The notes beneath the pieces are model-generated. The model ran no database searches. It saw only the letters and a list, made by a program, of their open reading frames with translations, and was not told the origin of the DNA. From Favolaschia claudopus (taxonomy: Eukaryota; Basidiomycota; Agaricomycetes; Agaricales; Mycenaceae), in assembly GCA_037176885.1 (NCBI GenBank), contig JAWWNJ010000033.1, positions 1,612,001-1,676,000 on the forward strand: a DNA stretch of 64,000 bases, in the 5' to 3' direction. Below, in pieces: positions 21,671-30,929 of this stretch. Each line of letters opens with the position of its first letter. The stretch's first letter is position 1. The translations under genes were made by a program, and so were the position numbers.

Positions 21671-21785
21671 AGCTGATTGCCGACTGGTGGTGGTGGGTCT
21701 GGTTTCCGGGGTCTTGACAGGGAGGTTTTGGGTACTCTTGCGGTATGAATCGGTATGAACGAGACCCACCACCACCCGTGAGAAC
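21671..21785. repeat. Dispersed repeat with GGTGGTGG palindrome
   Basis: CTGATTGCCGACTGGTGGTGG, then GGGGTCTTGACAG and AGGTTTTGGGTA, match 40171-40255. Here a reverse copy (GAGACCCACCACCACCCG) closes a palindrome at about 21770-21787. Confidence 0.55.
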
Positions 21786-22240
21786 CTGCCTCATATGGGC
21801 AGCTGTCATCACCGGCCTCGGCAATTTTACGTCCACTTAGTGCAAAATCTGCTCAGTTACAGTGTACTGTAGTATTTCGTTCAATTCGTAAGAATTTTTC
21901 GAATTTTTTGGGATCGAAAATCCGAAAAATCGAGAAAAGATTATTGCCACCATTCTCGAGGCTCTTCAGAGGGCCTTGCGACCCGTGACAATACGAATTA
22001 AATGAAACAGTGTTGGAATTTAAGGCCTTAATAAGGGTAAAATTTGAAGCTAAGGTCTTAACCTTAACTAGGGCCTTAATATTAAGGGCAAGTTAAGGGT
22101 GAAGAGTTAAGGCTACGGAAAAAAATCTCTGGCCATGTCAGGGCCATAGGATGGCCGAAAAAAGACAATTCTGTCTCTTTCAGGTTTTCTTGCCGTTCAT
22201 TGCACATCCATCTGGTTCCATCCACGCATAAAACCAGGTA

Positions 22241-23620
22241 AGGTAGACGACACGCAAATACGAACAACCCTCCAAATCGGGAAGATTGGACAAGATTTTC
22301 ATCAAACCGGTCCTTTTCCCAGATTTACAGCAATTCCTGTAAATAATGGCAATCACCAAAATTTTTCGCGCGCTTTCCCGAAAAGGAAATTCGGGCTTGC
22401 CACACTCCTTCTCGCATTTTTAGGGCTGCTGTGATGCCCAGAGGACGTTTTGAACAGTTAAGAGCATTGCCGCCTTGGATTCGAGCAATTTTGGTACGTA
22501 TTTGGATGATTTACAAAGCAAATCTAGTGTTTATATGATGTAGTAACAGTCTACACTGAAATCCGGATGCCGTGGCTCACGACGCCTGAAAGGAGGTCGA
22601 AATGGCATCAGACAATGGGGCTATGGTAGGAGAGTAAGAGTAGAACACTCGAGTGTGTGGAATAGTGGCGCCTGCCGATGCACGTCAAATAAATGAAGTC
22701 ACAAAAGGGAGATCGACTCAACACAACTAGAACGCGAAACGGGAGGACTACTACCCCGAATTGCGAGGTGGTAATCTGTTGTAGCTGTGCCAGTCCGAGT
22801 GAGCCTTCAATTTGGGTCTTTACATGGAGATTTTGTCGTCAATTGCAAGTTTATCATGACCACTTGAGATGGCGGGAAAGCCACAGTCAGAGCCGCATGA
22901 GAGTCGGAGGCAAGGCCACAATGGATCCAGTTTTGAGCTTCCCAGAGACGGGAACTCATATGAACATTGATCCACCATCCACTAGTCTTGAAAGAGTCTC
23001 AGACGAGGTATACAGACCAATCGCTCAGATGTATCACCAGGGAAGAGGAGTCGGCCAAAACAGAGCTCGAGTCTCGGAATTTGCAGTTGAAACAGTTCTC
23101 AGATTGTTATCCAGTGAGCTCAGAGCCTTGCATTAATGGCGGAAGCATCAAAGAGCAAGCTGACGCTGCGAAATGCAGGAAAAGGAAGAGATAGAGCCCG
23201 AATTTCCTTTTCGGGAAAGCGCGCGAAAAATTTTGGTGATTGCCATTATTTACAGGAATTGCTGTAATGAACAATTTACAAAATCGGCTCCCAACATATT
23301 GTAGAGACCCATCCTGTATATGTTACTACCAAACCATTTTACTTCGGCTTCAGAATTGACAAAGTTATTCACCGCTGGAAGTGGCAAGTAGTCGTGTGAA
23401 ACTTGACACATCAAGACTGATCCTGACACAAGATTTGGATATAACTTCTTCCTCTGTCCCGCAACACAGTTTGGACATGGTTCTTATCGCAATCAAGACA
23501 CTTCTGCACAAAATGTTGGGTGCCGATTTGGCATATCTGCGCAAAATGGGGGGAAAAGGACCACATCATCAGTTTATGTCCCGATTTGGAGGGTTGTTCG
23601 TATTTGCGTGTCGTCTACCT
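22241..23620. mobile_element. TAAGGTAGACGACACG MITE, copy 2, inverted and interrupted
   Basis: Its ends are the same TIRs as 20786-21079, flanked by TA. Its left end equals the reverse complement of copy 1's right end and vice versa, so it is inserted in the opposite orientation. Near 22327 it is split by the 937-bp element at 22328-23264. About 23390-23620 matches copy 1 closely. Confidence 0.85.
22328..23264. mobile_element. Element with perfect 70-bp TIRs, innermost of the stack
   Basis: CAGCAATTCCTGTAAATAAT and its complement run as perfect inverted repeats for about 70 bp (22328-22397, 23195-23264), with TA at 22326-22327 and 23265-23266. The interior has a 147-codon plus-strand frame (22693-23136) without recognisable motifs, so a non-autonomous Tc1/mariner-class element is likely. 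Identical long TIRs point to recent insertion. A related single end is at 46550-46627. Confidence 0.88.
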
Positions 23621-24537
23621 TAAGTAATCCCTCATACCGGTATTACCTACTGAAATTCCCCCCAATCAAAAAAAAAAAAAAAAGTGATTCAAAAATAAGC
23701 TTCTATTTTCAAGCGAAAAACCACTGCTTGCATATACTTACATGGCCAACAACCACTCAGTTCAACATGCCGATTGACGAGAAATGGGGTTACATAATCC
23801 ATCATTAACCCTTAATTAAGGCTTAGGATCTTCCAGGACCGAAGCTAAGGCCTGAACTTAAGGGCAAATTAACCCTTAACTTAACTTAAGGGTTAAGCCT
23901 TAAGTCCAACACTGGGTTCAACGAAATACCGCAGTATCTGTATAGTTGGCCATATAAAATCACCCAGACTTACCAGAACTAAGTTTCTCCGCATGCTGTC
24001 AATTTATGCCGTGCTCTACTATCGTATCGAGCCCGTACACGCACATAAAATTGCAGTTTACAATTTGATTTTGCACTGGTTTCGACGGAGAAAAATGTGT
24101 GCATGTCTACAAACGACCACAGACACATGAGCTGAGACCCAGACTGGATGCAAGCCAGATATGAGGTGGAATTCAAGCTTCATTGGTGAACTACCGATTC
24201 ACGTAACGGAGGTTGTACACGTCTATCCCGCCAGACACCGGAATTTGACGGGGCGTAAGTATATTCAATGGATTTTGAACGGTTTGACCGTAACTCTTGG
24301 TAACGGCCGGGTTTGATGCTGATCGCCGTCCAACTTTCCACTCCGAAGGAATTGATGGAAACGAGAGGATTCCAATGAATTATCATGCGAGCAGTCGATG
24401 TACGAATCTTCGTCATCCAGTGGATTGGCTTAGAATTCCGATGAACGGGGGGATAGCCCTGGATAGCCGCGTACAATCTTCCTTCATAACATCCCAATTT
24501 CTGATTTAATAAATCCCAGATATGGATGAGCTCTGCC

Positions 24538-26340
24538 TCAGCGCCACCCGTGCTGCTTTGTGGCTGGTGGACGAAGTGCAAAGTTGTACAGCCTTGTGAG
24601 AACTGAGTTCGGTAGTAGGTCAATTTCCAACTCCATTTCTTCCGTGCTCTATCAAAACCATATCTAAGCGAGAGCACAAAAGCAATGATAATAAGCCTAC
24701 CTCTCGGATCTCAGGCACACCTTCACGTATAATATTGTAGATTCGCTCAAGTTTTGGTCCATCGAGTTGGTTGACGGCCTCACTGAGCTCCACCTACTGC
24801 TCGAAAGTGAGAATGTGGGTGTCCGCAATGGGTCTTTTCGTCTTCTTCGAGACGCCTCCCTTCGACTGCTTGCCCCTACTCTTCGATGAAGACGCAATAT
24901 GACCTCTGTCGCGTCGCTCTTTCTTCTTATCTGTCTTCAATCTGCCGCCTCGGATCTGCATCGCGATACCAGGGAAATAGTCAGAATATGGGAAAGCATC
25001 CAGCTGATTTACTTACGCGAGACGTCATCTCCGCTTTCGTCGTCGTCTTCGTTTTCTTCCTCCACGCAGATTTCATGAAGTGGCGGAAGTCCCTGCCATA
25101 TTTCGTCGAAGAGCCGTTGGAGCTCGAGGCCTGCTTGGTTGACGGGGTTGCCGACTGCGTTGAACGCAAAGCAGTTTCGCATGATCAACTTGAAGTCGTC
25201 GTGAAACATGCTTGCATTCAAGGATTCTTGATCACCCAACTTCTGGCGCATTGTCGACAAATCCATGGGGTTTGTAACAACTTCTGGATAAGTGAGAATG
25301 TCAAGTGCGACATGGTCTGAGGCAGCAAGTGATTCAGGGCGCATGCGAAAGTCAAGAAAGCTTACCAACGGGGTAATAGAAAGGACTTGCAATCGCTTGA
25401 TACTGCTTGCGGTGCAGAATGTCGAGTAGTTTTGCGCAAAATTGTAGCTGTCCACCATCCTGGAGGCGCTTACTCTTGCGTTTCTTGAGGACATCGGTAG
25501 ATGGGAGATCGTGCGGTGGGTCCTCGGTTGTCAATGACGGAATGATAGGCATCGACGTAGATCCACGGCGTAGCGACTGGGGTGAAAGGTCAAACAACAA
25601 AGGCAGAGAGGAGGGCTTCAGACCTGGGAGGGACCTGGCAGATTCTTAATTTGCTTGTCAAATAACTCTTCCAAGCGCTTTGCCATAGCACTGATTGGGT
25701 GGTCGATCCCGTTGAAGGAGAGACAGTTCTTCACTACCAGTCGCACGTCCGCAATGAATTCGTCGGCGGTTGAGTAGGGGGGATGTTCAGGGTCATTGGA
25801 GGGATTTGAAGAATTAAGCTTCCGCTCGATGGTGGACAGATCCATTGGAGAACGTACAATTGTCGAGTAATGAGGGATGCCGAGGGCGTCAGGATCCACA
25901 GGATATAGAAATGGGGGCGCGTCCTTCTGCTTTTTGAGGCCGTGGATAGTGGAGCTACAATACTGTATCTCCCTGTATGGAGGCAACCGTCACGGTAACG
26001 GTGGGGTCGGTTGCGTTGCCTCTTTTTGACGTGGTCACGGTCACGGTGAGGGTCATTTCCTTGAAAAAATCGTGACATCGAAAAATATGGTTTAAAGGCC
26101 CAAAAAAATCAGTAAGCGCCTTGGGCGCCTTGGACGCCCGTTGCCTCTTTTGGCAACGGTCACGGCTCACGGAGGGTCGGTTGCCTTGAAATAAGGCAAC
26201 CGTTTTGTCACGGTCGCTTGGCGGTTGCCTCCATACAGGGAGATACAGTACTGCCATTGACCCGCGTCCAACTTGAATCAGGAGCATGGGGGCGCGAGAG
26301 CAGCACCATTGGGGGCGGAGGATGGGGGCGGGGTAGCCAT
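24538..26340 (-). pseudogene. BET-family double-bromodomain gene (BDF1/BRD4-like), disrupted
   Basis: BET proteins bind acetylated histones through two bromodomains and recruit partners through a C-terminal NET domain. Exons on the minus strand: 26340-25624 (interrupted by a MITE), 25576-25366, 25316-25017, about 24940-24701, and 24648-24538; introns are 47-75 nt, GT-AG. Bromodomain 1 shows KKQKDAPPFLYPVD, SPMDLSTIERKL and the NCLSFNG acetyl-lysine Asn motif. Bromodomain 2 shows FYYPVDHVALDILTYPEVV, NPMDLSTMRQKL and NCFAFNA. A Lys/Arg/Ser-rich linker leads to NET (THILTFEQ, then VELSEAVNQLDGPKLERIY, VPEIRE, and EEMELEIDLLPNSVLTRLYN). Three lesions are visible: TGA at codon 21 (26280-26278), a MITE inside bromodomain 1 (25963-26248), and TAG inside NET (24796-24794). 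The N-terminus is short for the family. Confidence 0.88.
25963..26248. mobile_element. MITE inside bromodomain 1, keyword GTGACCGT
   Basis: The ends CTGTATCTCCCTGTATGGAG and their complement (about 27 bp) are flanked by TA at 25961-25962 and 26249-26250. The interior repeats CACGGTCACGG, GGTTGCC and GGCAACC. Removing the element and one TA joins Gln-Trp-Gln to Tyr-Cys-Ser-Ser in frame (see findings). Related GTGACCGT-rich stretches are at 40030-40100 and 48095-48200. Confidence 0.92.
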
Positions 26341-26409
26341 CTTTTTGACCGTCAACACACCTCGTTCAAATTTGAATGGGCAAAAAGAAAGTCATTGCAA
26401 GCAGGAGTG

Positions 26410-26465
26410 GATGAGCCTTAAGGCTTATTAAGCCTTAGGCCTTAATAACCCTTAAGCACTGAAAG
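26410..26465. repeat. TTAAGGCC-rich repeat fragment
   Basis: CCTTAAGGCTTATTAAGCCTT and GGCCTTAATAACCCTTAAG show the same vocabulary as 19140-19262. Ends are not definable. Confidence 0.5.
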
Positions 26466-26573
26466 CCTTAATTTCCTTATTTGGCAGGTAGTTCCCACCA
26501 CTAACATACCTTGTATTTTTTGAAAAAGGGGGAACAGAGTGGACTATATACAGGCTCACCTTGTTAGAGTGTA

Positions 26574-27257
26574 CAGTGGTGGCAAATAGAAATTGCCGTG
26601 GCTTTTTGGTAAAAATCTTGCTGTATGCTTCACCGAATGACCTCAAATAAGATGTAAAGATGGGTATGTGATACTTCTGTACCTCCTAGAACACTCAGCA
26701 AATATCATGCACTGAGAATGCATCAATAATGGATGGTTCCCGATTTTTGCCATATCCGGAAAAACACAATGTACCCTCAGCAAAAAAGTGTCATAATAGG
26801 ATAAAAGTACTTGAAAGAAGAATGCTGGTTCTTACTTTGATTGACTGGAATTGACCCTCATTTGAGCTCACAACGGCCGCGCGAAGTTGGTCATTTTAGC
26901 TATTTTCTCTGCATTTTCAGCTATTTTGTGTGAAAATAGCCAACTCTGAGCGGCTGTTGTGAGCTCAAATGAGGGTCAATTCCATTCAACCAAAGTAGAA
27001 ACTAGGACTGTTTTTCAGGTACTTTCATCCTATTATGACACTTTTTTGCTGAGGATACATTGAGTGTTTCCAGATATGGCGATAATCAGAAACTGTCCTG
27101 TTATTGATGCATTGTCAGGGCATAATATATAGCTGAGTGTTCTAAGCAGTACAGAGGTATCATATATTTATCTCTACATCTTATTTCAGGTCATTCCGTG
27201 AAGTATACAGCAAGATTTTGGCCAAAAAGCCACGGCAATTTCTATTTGCCACCACTG
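26574..27257. mobile_element. Foldback MITE: full-length palindrome of about 330-bp arms
   Basis: The TIR CAGTGGTGGCAAATAGAAAT is flanked by TA (26572-26573, 27258-27259). The inverted similarity does not stop after the TIR: almost the whole left arm (26574 to about 26905) pairs with the right arm (about 26925-27257), for example CAGCAAAAAAGTGTCATAAT and CCTCATTTGAGCTCACAAC in both. The centre is a short AT-rich loop. A transcript would fold into a long imperfect hairpin. Confidence 0.93.
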
Positions 27258-27514
27258 TATACAACTTGCTATATTGCATCTTGGTTGAATGCCAGTTTGA
27301 GTCTGCAATATTGCTGACCAATCACTTTGAGCATGCCGTGTATTTCAATCCACCACCGGCACAGGCAGAAGTAACCATAGCCGACCAAGCCGGACCCTCG
27401 GGAATTGTGGCAGATGGGAGCGGAACAAGTGCTTAGCATGCACCGGAAATACCCGAAATACCCGGGCTGCCGGCATGAAGCTCGGCATCTCTTTTAAGGT
27501 CTGGACATCTCAAC

Positions 27515-27590
27515 GGCCGACCCTTAAGGCTTATCATAAGGCCTTAATGAGCCTTAACCTTAATAAGGCCTTATCCCTTAGGGCGGTAGT
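27515..27590. repeat. TTAAGGCC-rich repeat, copy 2
   Basis: It is nearly identical to 19199-19260 over about 62 bp (GCCTTAACCTTAATAAGGCC, then TTATCCCTTAGGGCGG). The flanks differ between the two copies. Confidence 0.7.
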
Positions 27591-27639
27591 CTGTTGAGAA
27601 GGTCCGTCGGCCGATCGGTCGCTCGTGCTATTACATAAT

Positions 27640-28330
27640 CACAAATTTCTCGGGTTCTTTCAAGGGGGATCAAATTCGCGAAATCCATACTATACCTCGA
27701 ATTTCTTTTCTCAGAGAAGTCAGGGACCCCCTCCCCCTCCCAAATGGGGAAATACGCGATCAAAACTGCCTTTCGGCCGTCTGGCTGCCGAGGTATGGGT
27801 GGAGGGAGGTAAATGTATGTACTGGTAGTAGTTTCTGACACCTTGCTTCATATTTGTGGTGCACCTGAGGCCGTACGATAATATTTTCGGTGGATGATTG
27901 CTGATCACGCGGATGACTACCGGATTTGGATGTCGAGTGCAACTTCCAATATCACCGGACATTTCGGTCGGTATTTGCGTGTTTCTATGTGCATGATGCC
28001 CCCACCTTGAAGAATCCTCATTCTGAGTGTTGAGTTGCAAATGACAACGAAACGCCGTCGTCCTTCAAGACCAAACAACAGCATACATACTGACAGCCGA
28101 GGCTGCCGAGAGGAGCCAACAGTCATAATGGCAACATAATGGTGCCCCGGTTGGTCCCTGGTGTTGGAAGATGCCTAAATGAGACTGTGGAACACAATCT
28201 CTGGCGTGTATTTGCTGTACACAACACTTGGAGTTGAATTCCAAAATTCACTATGAAAGTTTTTTTTCAGGCCGAGGGACCCCCCCTCCCCCCCCTCCAA
28301 ATATGGAAATTTCTTGTCATTGTAGCCCCT
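27640..28330. repeat. Diverged direct repeats with C-rich tracts
   Basis: GGGTTCTTTC (27652 and 28333) and a tract AGGGACCCCC(C)TCCCCC followed by CCAAAT (27720-27752 and 28274-28308) recur in direct orientation. The tract at 28278-28300 is almost pure C, hence G-quadruplex-prone on the minus strand. No coding region is recognised. Confidence 0.4.
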
Positions 28331-28572
28331 TGGGTTCTTTCCACCACGTTGAACGCGATTAAAGCAAAACTCCGGCTGCAGTAGCCATTTGAGACTGCCA
28401 AGGAACACCTTCATTAGTTGAAGCTAGTAAGATATTCACGCAATGGCGAGACCCAGAAACTGGTGACAAAGCCTGTGACTGCCTGTCACAGTGAGAGTGA
28501 TGCATTCAATCAATCAGGCACGTGTGCTTACATAACTTTCCTATTCGGTTGACCAGCCATAGGTCTATGGTC

Positions 28573-28970
28573 TTGGTGACCGGCAAGTTGGTGGGATCAA
28601 ATGTCTGCCGTCCATCGGTCCCTTCTGCAGCCTCAGCGGTCGACATTGTGAAGAAACTTTGAGTGTACAATGTCTAGCCATTAGCAATCTCCAGGGAATG
28701 TCCCGGCCACATTTTTTGTTCTTATTGCTTTGGAAGGGAATATTTTAGCTCGGACACAGCCATTTCCCTGCCATTTCCGCGTTTCTGTTCCGCGTTCACT
28801 GGGAAAAAATTAAGAAATCGACGCGGGACATTCCCTGTAGATCTATCTCAGGACTCATTTGCGATTTATTTCGATTTTTTGGCGTCACTGTGGAGGGCGG
28901 GGGACGGGACCGACTGCGAACAAACAATGTACAAACAGAAATTTGCTTGGTGTGACTTGCCGGTCACCAA
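28573..28970. mobile_element. MITE with TTGGTGACCGGCAAGT ends, partly palindromic
   Basis: TTGGTGACCGGCAAGT (28573-28588) is inverted at 28955-28970. Inside, CAGGGAATGTCCCG (about 28692) is inverted as CGGGACATTCCCTG (about 28826). The target duplication is unclear. Confidence 0.7.
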
Positions 28971-29190
28971 TGGTCTCGAGACGGCCACACAGAGCTATAA
29001 CTAGGTTGTTTTTAGTGCTCTGGGGGCTGCAGTGAATATTCCTATGCCCCAACAGCCTCAGAAACGGAAGAAAAAGTTTTGGTTTTTTTACTTCAGTCGA
29101 TTTGAGACATCAGTGATGGCATCATTGATGCGACCTGCTTGGTGGTGTTTAGGCTGAGCGCACCATAGGCCTGATAAAACTGACTGTGTA

Positions 29191-29359
29191 CCCAACTTGA
29201 ATTATGTGAAAAGGTGTAGCCGTTCGCGAGATATCGCGCTGCCAAGTTGGCCAAAAATGACGTAAAACTGCCAAAAATGGGGAAAAAGGCAAAAATTAGG
29301 CAACTTGAAGGCGCTATATCTCGCCAACGGCTGAACCTTTTTACACCATTTAAGTTGTA
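29191..29359. repeat. Imperfect palindrome, about 58-bp arms
   Basis: CAACTTGAATTATGTGAAAA, AGCCGTTCGCGAGATAT and CGCGCTGCCAAGTTG pair with the inverted arm CAACTTGAAGGCGCTATATC through CCAACGGCTGAACC. It is a probable foldback element without clear ends. Confidence 0.6.
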
Positions 29360-29914
29360 AATCCTATCTGTTCACCAGTCGCTATAAGATGACATATACA
29401 GATAGTCCCAGAAAAAATGTCCTGCCGAGTCGAAAATCTAGGGCTTAATTGTGTTGCCTTTTATGGCACTTAATCAATTCTTTTCGATGAAATTGTTGGG
29501 CGGAAACAGACCATTGAATTACATTGCATGTATGCAGCACGTTGAATCAGCCCAGGATTTACTCCCACGGGCAGGATCGAGCTGAATACCCAGAGCTCGT
29601 GACTTAATCGCACCACGAGTATTAACTTATGCGGATCCAGGAAACGCACACGATGGGCGTCGTCACGGCGCTGAGGCCCAGGTATGTCTTCGAATGCCTC
29701 TAGAGTATCTTTTCCCGCCTCCTTCTAAATATTTGGCTCTTCAGGAACTTCGTCTCTTTTCCCATTGCGAGTGGCGGACGTGGGGACGATTGTATACGGA
29801 GGTGTGGGGTCGGGAGCAGGTCGGGAGATGTCGGAGGAACGTCTAAAGCTCGTGTATATGTAGTAGTGAATCTAATTTGGAACAAGTACAAGTGGCAAAT
29901 TAGCTGATATGACT

Positions 29915-30060
29915 CGAACCCGCTCGATGTGTCAAACAAAATCGTCGAGCCAGGTCGAGCAATCGGACATTTCTCGAGCCACATCGGATCGGTTCGATGT
30001 GGCTTCCTTTGACTCGTCCTGGCTCAATTTCGGCTCGATCTGGCTGCCCGGACTTTTCAC
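29915..30060. repeat. TCGAGCC/GGCTCGA keyword repeat
   Basis: TCGAGCC, GGTCGAG and GGCTCGA recur on both strands. 29976-30005 forms a palindrome, AGCCACATCG and CGATGTGGCT around GATCGGTT. No ends are defined. Confidence 0.5.
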
Positions 30061-30871
30061 CGGGGATGAGTCTTTGCAGACGAAACGTTGCGCCCAAACG
30101 TCGTGGGTCCCCGCCCGTCTTCTCTCTCTAGCATATCACCTCTGTGGTCGTCGTCGTCGCTCGCGCGGCGCTCGCTCCTCCTCCTCCCGCGATGCGGATT
30201 TCCGATGTCGTCCAATCGACGGCGTTGTGGGCTTCGCTGCGGGATGGCGGCTGAAGGTCCGTCATGGGCACAGTCCTGAGCTTGCGAGTGGGGCTGGGCA
30301 TCAGCCGATGGGAAAGTGGATTGTGTGTACATGTTTGTCCCCAGCCAACATCCAAAAACGGGTGGTTTTTGGATCGTTCCCTTCATCCTTCCTCTGAGCC
30401 TCAAGTAATACCCAATTTTAATTCACATTCCAAAACTATACATGCAAGGGCATTTGAATCTTAATTTTGGGACTTTTACTCCCCAAATTTACGAATCTGG
30501 AGGGTACCTGTTGTCACGAGTTTTGCGAGTTTTTCTGCCATCGTTAGCAAGATAACCCTGCCGCTGGGAGGGAAGGGAGAAATTCAGAAAAGTTTGAGAG
30601 GGTAGCCTAAAATTTCACTGCCCCAGTCTTAACGGTTGCTGAGAGATGAACGAGGTGAAATGACATCACTTTGTTCACTAGGAGAGTTGTGGGCAGCCTC
30701 CCCCTTGCACTTCACTTTATCTATATGGCCTCCTCCTTGGTCATCCTCCTCTACTAACTCGTCGCCTCGCAGTGCGCCGCCTCCTTGCTCGCCCGTATCG
30801 TCAAATCCTGGGTTCCCGACGACCAATGCCTCCCAAAGAACGTCCGCCGCATGTTCTCCGCAAATGCATAA

Positions 30872-30923
30872 AGCTCATAATGCATAGGGTTTGAAAGTCC
30901 ACCGACGCTATGCATTATGAGCT
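30872..30923. repeat. Perfect 16-bp stem hairpin
   Basis: AGCTCATAATGCATAG (30872-30887) is exactly inverted at 30908-30923 around a 20-nt loop. No associated gene or poly-T tract. Confidence 0.6.
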
Positions 30924-30929
30924 CGTCGA

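Larger units (their letters stand above)
22008..23914. mobile_element. Element with CAGTGTTGGA ends and TTAAGGCC arms, interrupted
   Basis: The left CAGTGTTGGAATTTAAGGCC and the inverted right TTAAGCCTTAAGTCCAACACTG define ends, each followed inward by TTAAGGCC-rich sequence. No 8-bp duplication is visible at the flanks. The middle is filled by the element at 22241-23620. Confidence 0.6.
21860..23940. mobile_element. Outermost shell of a nested element stack
   Basis: CAGTGTACTGTAGTATTTCG at the left and the inverted CGAAATACCGCAGTATCTG at the right share most bases over about 25 bp and are flanked by TA (21858-21859, 23941-23942). The stack of elements at 22008-23914 lies inside. The TIRs are diverged, so this shell is less certain than the inner ones. 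Confidence 0.5.

Noticed and set aside
23653..23700. Poly-A run as a LINE or SINE tail
   Set aside because: It lies inside the nested stack with no retroelement body on either side and no target duplication.
29905..29935. A tRNA T-arm-like GGGTTCGAGTC on the minus strand
   Set aside because: The bases around it do not form the T-stem, no anticodon arm or acceptor stem pairs nearby, and the word belongs to the TCGAGCC keyword patch.
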